A DNA stretch of 24,938 nucleotides from Apostichopus californicus (Eukaryota; Echinodermata; Holothuroidea; Aspidochirotida; Stichopodidae), in contig JAIPMN010032271.1 of assembly GCA_020650975.1 (NCBI GenBank), positions 1 to 24,938 on the forward strand, given 5' to 3'. Below are positions 13,501-19,500 of this stretch, piece after piece (the stretch's first letter is position 1; each line of letters begins with the position of its first letter). The translations under genes and the position numbers were made by a program. A model generated the notes under the pieces. The model did no database searches, had not been told where the DNA came from, and was given only the letters and a program-made list of their open reading frames with translations.

Positions 13501-16500
13501 CTGTTGGGATGTTACCACTGTACCTTCAACCACTTCACACAATATCCTCATAATGTGACCAGTCGACATACAAAGGAATCAAATTAAGTCAACAGTGCAT
13601 GACCCTCTGTACTCATTCAAAATAAACATTCCCTCAAAAGTGTATTCTCAAGCAAGTGCAAACTCCACAGAGCTAGGTGACTATAACCAAAATATATAAC
13701 ACCTTCATGAATCATGTAAGTGAAGAATGTTTATTTCTGTACAGTGATTTGATGGATTAGCAGGGGATTAATCATCATATAGCAAACTGCTGCATTCCAC
13801 AGAACTGATGGTTACGTCATGCATCGTTCTTACCTTTAACCTAGGTAAAGTAGCAACCACATATTTTTGAAAGCCTTCGTATTCAGTGCAAGGATTCCCT
13901 GTCAGAAATCTTCCACAAAAAAAACAAAAAAAAACAAGCAAAGATGAAGAAAAATAGCATAAACTGAAAAAAGGTCATTGAAATAAGACTACTTAAGGGT
14001 AGAACGAGACATTACTCAAAGTATTGTAAATACCTAGATATTTTCACATTTCATCATTAACACCTACCTACCACCACAAGGGAATGACCCACAAAACAGT
14101 AACTAAGTGATTATCAAACAGAAAACCAAACTGATCATCCAAGAATAATCTAATGTTCTAATTTTGTACAGGAGTTTGGCGGCTTTTTTTGAAACCCAGT
14201 GCTGATCAAGGATGTACACCAGCTCATGTCAAGCTTTCCCTTTTCGATTAGCATTCCGGTAATGTCGAGGCAGGACATGGAAATCTCACAGTACAATTCT
14301 GTTGATTCCTTGATCTACATGAGACACAGCTTTTGAACTTGAAGTATTCCTGAATACTGTATCAAAGTGCATATTTGCTTGTAAATTTCTTGAAAACAAT
14401 ATGGAATTCGCTGCCAGTCCATCTGTGGGAAATTGATTCACTTGAGCAATTCAAACGTGCTATTAAAACTTACTTATTTTCTAAATGCTAAACACATCTG
14501 TAAAGCGCATTGAGCAACCTCTAGGTTGGAATCTGCGCTATATATATATAACTAATTATTATTATTATCTTAATTTTGCTGCTAACATTCATATTGAATT
14601 CTCTGTTTGACATCATTGGATAAATCTTTATATGAATATTAAATGTAACATTTTATCATGTATATTCATCATCAGTAGGTGACATGACCTTGTGGCTTGA
14701 TTAAGTTTCCTTAAATTTGTCATAGTACAAATATCTCGACCATTCGGCAACTTACAACTCTTCAAAGTGCACCAAGTCTCGTAGACACTCTATACTTGTC
14801 AATTCTCCAACAAAATTAACAGTCAAATCTAACTTCTGGAGAGATTCACATCCTGAAATCAAAACGAAGAGACGAGCATTAGATCAAAACTTACATTTTA
14901 TCAATTAGCATGTGTGCTAATGGTGAAGAGGTTAAATATAGTATTAAGTTACACTTACTCTCGACAACTAAGTTCTAAATGATCCTCCGACGACCCAGTC
15001 GCCCCTCTGACTATTTCAATTGACGAACTCAACTCTCCAGTATATGAGTCAAAATAAAATGGCTTCGCAACTATAGGGCTAGCGCGAGGTAGATCTACCC
15101 AATAAATATGATGCAGACTAGACACGCAATTACTCCTAATAAGTAAAGGCAATTCAAATATGAATGCAATATCCACCCTGTCCTATAACTACTCTCTTAA
15201 TGAGATAAACACAGGGTGAACATGCCTTGAGTAACTGCAATGTCTAAGGTAAAAGATATGTGTAACTGTTATCAGTATCTTAACTGTGTGCAGACCATGT
15301 GGAGAAGAGAGTGAGTGGCCACATGTGTGTCCCTTATATACCAGCCTAGGTACTTTCAATGGTAACCTAATTAGCATGTGTATAGAGACTTTAAAAAGTG
15401 CTACTGATGGAAAATTCCATCAATGCAATCTGGATTACTCTAGCCAGAGGCTTATTAGAAGGGGTAAGTAAACAAACAAAGTCAACCAGTATAATATGGT
15501 CACTACAATGGCTTTGTTGTATGCTACCAAATCTACAAACCAGAAAAAGCATAAATTACCAGGACAGGTGTGATCTGTGGACAATGTTAAACTATCTGGA
15601 GAGTTTGACATTGACAGTTGTACACTAAACATGCAAATTAAACATAACAAAGAAAATAACAAATGATACATATCAATAAATATTGATGTATCAATTGTTC
15701 TACCTCTAAACCAAAACCTTTAAACAAAGGGCTACAGTAGGCTGTATACTAGCTAATCAAAGTTTTAGTATAGAGTTACATAATTCAAAACAAAAAACAG
15801 TGCAGTAACTGTGGGTTACAAACCTTGGCATGGAAATATTGTGTAAAGTAGCAAACAGCATTTGTAAACATCTATAGTATATTTTAGTCTATCTATTCCT
15901 GTTTTTCCCCCCATTTTTATATTGCCTTTATTGTTTAAATAGCTTTCTTACCTTCTAGGTTTTCAATCCTCTCAACGTTATTCAGCGCCAGGTTTAAATA
16001 CTCAAGTTTCTTCAGTTTTCCCACATTCTCTGCGAAGGTATGTCAATCAAAAGATGAAATTGCGAATAATCAAAGAAATGTAAACTTAAGTAACTGTTTC
16101 ACTGATTCTTTCGCGACCAAATAATCTTTGCAAAGCCTGCATGCCAACAATAACTGTGTATTATGCCCAGAGTTGTTATAGAACTCCCTGGTACAACTGC
16201 CATATAGGCGGTACACAAATCATGCATGGTGTTGTATTACGTTTGGTCAATGACGTTCGTAGTGTTTAAATATTCATATTATGGGCAGGGTTTATTGGGA
16301 TCCCAACGGAAAATATCTTGGAGAAAAACAAAGTTGAAAGTTGCAAATTTTTCGAATTTTATGCCACCATTTGAAGTAAGATTTAAATAGATAAGCTAGT
16401 TATGTAAGTCCTTATGGCATAGTGGAGTCAGTGAGGTTGGGAAAAATCATAGAAAAGGACGCAAAATGCTGCTTTAAATGAATATGGTATGTCATGGATT

Positions 16501-19500
16501 CTTCCCTAACATACAAGAACATCTAGACCTATATTGTACTACGACATCTATCAATTATCACATACAGTATCAGAATAACATTAAAATGCAAATTCTTGTC
16601 ATACTGTACATGATCGTGGCCTGTTAACATATTATTAATCCGTCATGCATTCATCATTTTAACTATCTATCACCTGGGTAAAGTCTATTTAATTTGCACT
16701 CACCTATTTTGGGTATTAAGTTGCTCTGCAGGTAAAGGATTCGTAAATCTCTGCACCATTTATCGATGTGCTCAATTCTGTGAAGGAGATAAACAATAAC
16801 TGTGATCATGTAACACAAAACAGACATCCTGGAGTTCTACTTTCAAGAAAAGCAACGGAAAGAAATGATTTTCAGGACAGTGGCATACGTACTACATCGT
16901 TCCCGGTCAGAAGCTACTGGTGGCAATAGCAAAGTGGAGAGGGGACCATTGTCCCCCAGCACCCCCCCCCCTACATGGGAATCCCATCAACATAGCATTT
17001 GTGAAACATTTGATACACTAACAGCCTGACCATAAAGGTTCTTGTTCCTGACAAAATCAGTCAGTGAAAATTTGAAATTTTGCTCCCTTGCAGTTTCACA
17101 CAAGAACAGACACAATGGTAGAAATTAAACCATGCTAATATTTTGACACAGTTCTTCACAAGACCTCATTCCTGCTGGAACTGACATTCCAAATTATTCT
17201 TTAACAATTGTGGAGAGAGAAAAGAAATATCCTCGTGATGGAATATGTGCTTTTTGCGGAGTAATATTGACAACCTTACAACTTTTAACAGGAATCTGAA
17301 GTTTGATTTAACTGGAACAAACAAACCATGCCAAGTTTGCTAAATTACTGATTAATCCAGTCATGTACAGTACATTTAGACTTTTCAAATCAACACAGTC
17401 ACTAGAAAAAGGTTCAAAGACTACCAAAACTTTACCCGCTAACCCCCCCCCCCCCCCAAAAAAAAAATGTGAAATCAGACCTTCTACCTCTTTCTGTACA
17501 CACAATGAACATGGTGATGACACTTCTTACTGGGAAACAATTATTAGTGTAAATTGTCATCAATAGATGAAGTAAGTAGGACAGCTTTTATGCACAATTA
17601 GGACAGTGCAATGGTTGTTGTGAAGACAAACAGCAAGGTACAGAACAGGGCCCCTTAAAGCAGCATTTTGCATCCTTTTCTATGGTTTTTTCTCAGCCTC
17701 ACTGATTCCACGATGCCATAACGACATACATAACTAGCTTATCTATTCAAATCTTACTTCAAATGGTGGCATAAAAGTCGAAAAATTTACAAATTTCAAC
17801 TTTGTTTTCCTCCAAGATATTTTCCGTTGGGATCCAAATAAACCTCTCCCATAATATGAATATTTAAAAGCTACGAACGTCATTGGTCAATACGTTATAC
17901 AACACCATGATTGATTTGTGTAGATTGTCTATGGCAGTACATACCAGGGAGCTGTTAGAGTCCAGCTCGCTGGTTGTACTAGTTACCAACTCAATGTTTG
18001 AATCTTTTTTTAGCAACGGCTCATAACTAAACCTGCATCTCTGATTGGTTGAATTCAAACTAGTGGGTTGGGGGAAGTACGTGTGTGCGATTAATATTAA
18101 ATGTGTAATTTGCTGGGCGACACTTTTCTCATTATCTGCAAATGTCCTTAATTACTCGCCAATTAACGCTTTTGGCAGGAAAAAAACTTGGCTAATATCT
18201 TAGTTTGCTGTTTTGTGATTGATATATGTAAAAAACTCGATGGACTTGTCAAAAACATGGAAAACGGTGACAAAACGCAAAATGCTGCCTTAAGACATTT
18301 ACTTTATTTAAAAGAATATAAATGTGTATTTATGACCCTTTCAAAAACTGACCTTTCTATGTCTTGTTGATGCAGAGACAATTCTTCTAAGGTTGATATT
18401 TCCAGGTTATTGTGTTCTGCCCTCTTTCTGATAAGATTCTCCGTTACTTTTTGAAAATATTTAGAGAGAAGATGAATTAGAAAACAATCACTCTGATTAA
18501 ATGGTTTAGCTTAATTACTATAAGTCTGCGGCTTCCAACTTAGACATTTCTTCCTACGTGATAACTGAATATGCAGAAAATTTACTTTCGATAAATTGAC
18601 AGATCATTCAAAACTTTCTCTCCATTATCATGGCACATTTTAATGTCCGATAACTTTTACTTTTTGTCAATGACTGTTATATCAGAATTCTCTTAACCTA
18701 TGAAAGAAGCTGGATTAATAACACCCACAACTACAGTACCTATGGTAGTCCTGCACCAAACAACACCCACAACTACAGTACCTATGGGAGTCCTGCCCCA
18801 AACAACACCCACAACTACAGTACCTATGGTAGTCCTGCATCAAACAACACCCATAATTACACTTACTACAGTACTTATGGTAGTCCTGCAATAATCAACA
18901 CCCACAACTACGGTACTTATAATAGCCTGCACCAAACAACACCCACAACTACAGTACTTACGATAGTCCTGCACCAAACAGCCAACCCCACAATTAATAA
19001 CACCTACAACTACAGGACATATGGCAGTCCTGCACCAAACAAGTACACTTACTGCAGTACTTATGGCAGCTCTGCACAAAACAACAGCCACAACTACAGT
19101 ACTTATGGTAGTCCTGCTCCAAACAACACCCACAACTACAGTACTTACGATAGTCCTGCACCAAACAGCCAACCTCACAATTAATAACACCTACAACTAC
19201 AGTACTTACGATAGTCCTGCAACAAACAACACCCACAAGTACACTTACTACAGTACTTATAAGGTAGTCCTGCACCAAACAACACCCACAACTACTGTAC
19301 AGTACTTACGATAGTCCTGCACCAAACAGCCAACTACATAATTAATTAACAGGTCAACAACTACTGTACAGTACTTATGGCAGTCCTGCACTAAACAGCC
19401 AACTACATAATTGATGTACGCCTTAAAACTTGTGTTTATTTCAGACAAGATCTGCATATTTTAACAGACCTGTGAAATCAGTATCTTGGATACAGGAGTA

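Noticed and set aside
15286-15671. Several short open frames inside intron 4
   Set aside because: They overlap each other on both strands, show no conserved motif and are typical of chance in this composition.
17308-17566. Open frames spanning the C17/A9 homopolymer
   Set aside because: The Pro/Gly runs come from the homopolymer; length errors there would change the frame.
18700-19457. Thr/Val-rich and Cys-rich open frames on both strands
   Set aside because: They are shadow frames of the 42-bp array, with no fixed frame between units.
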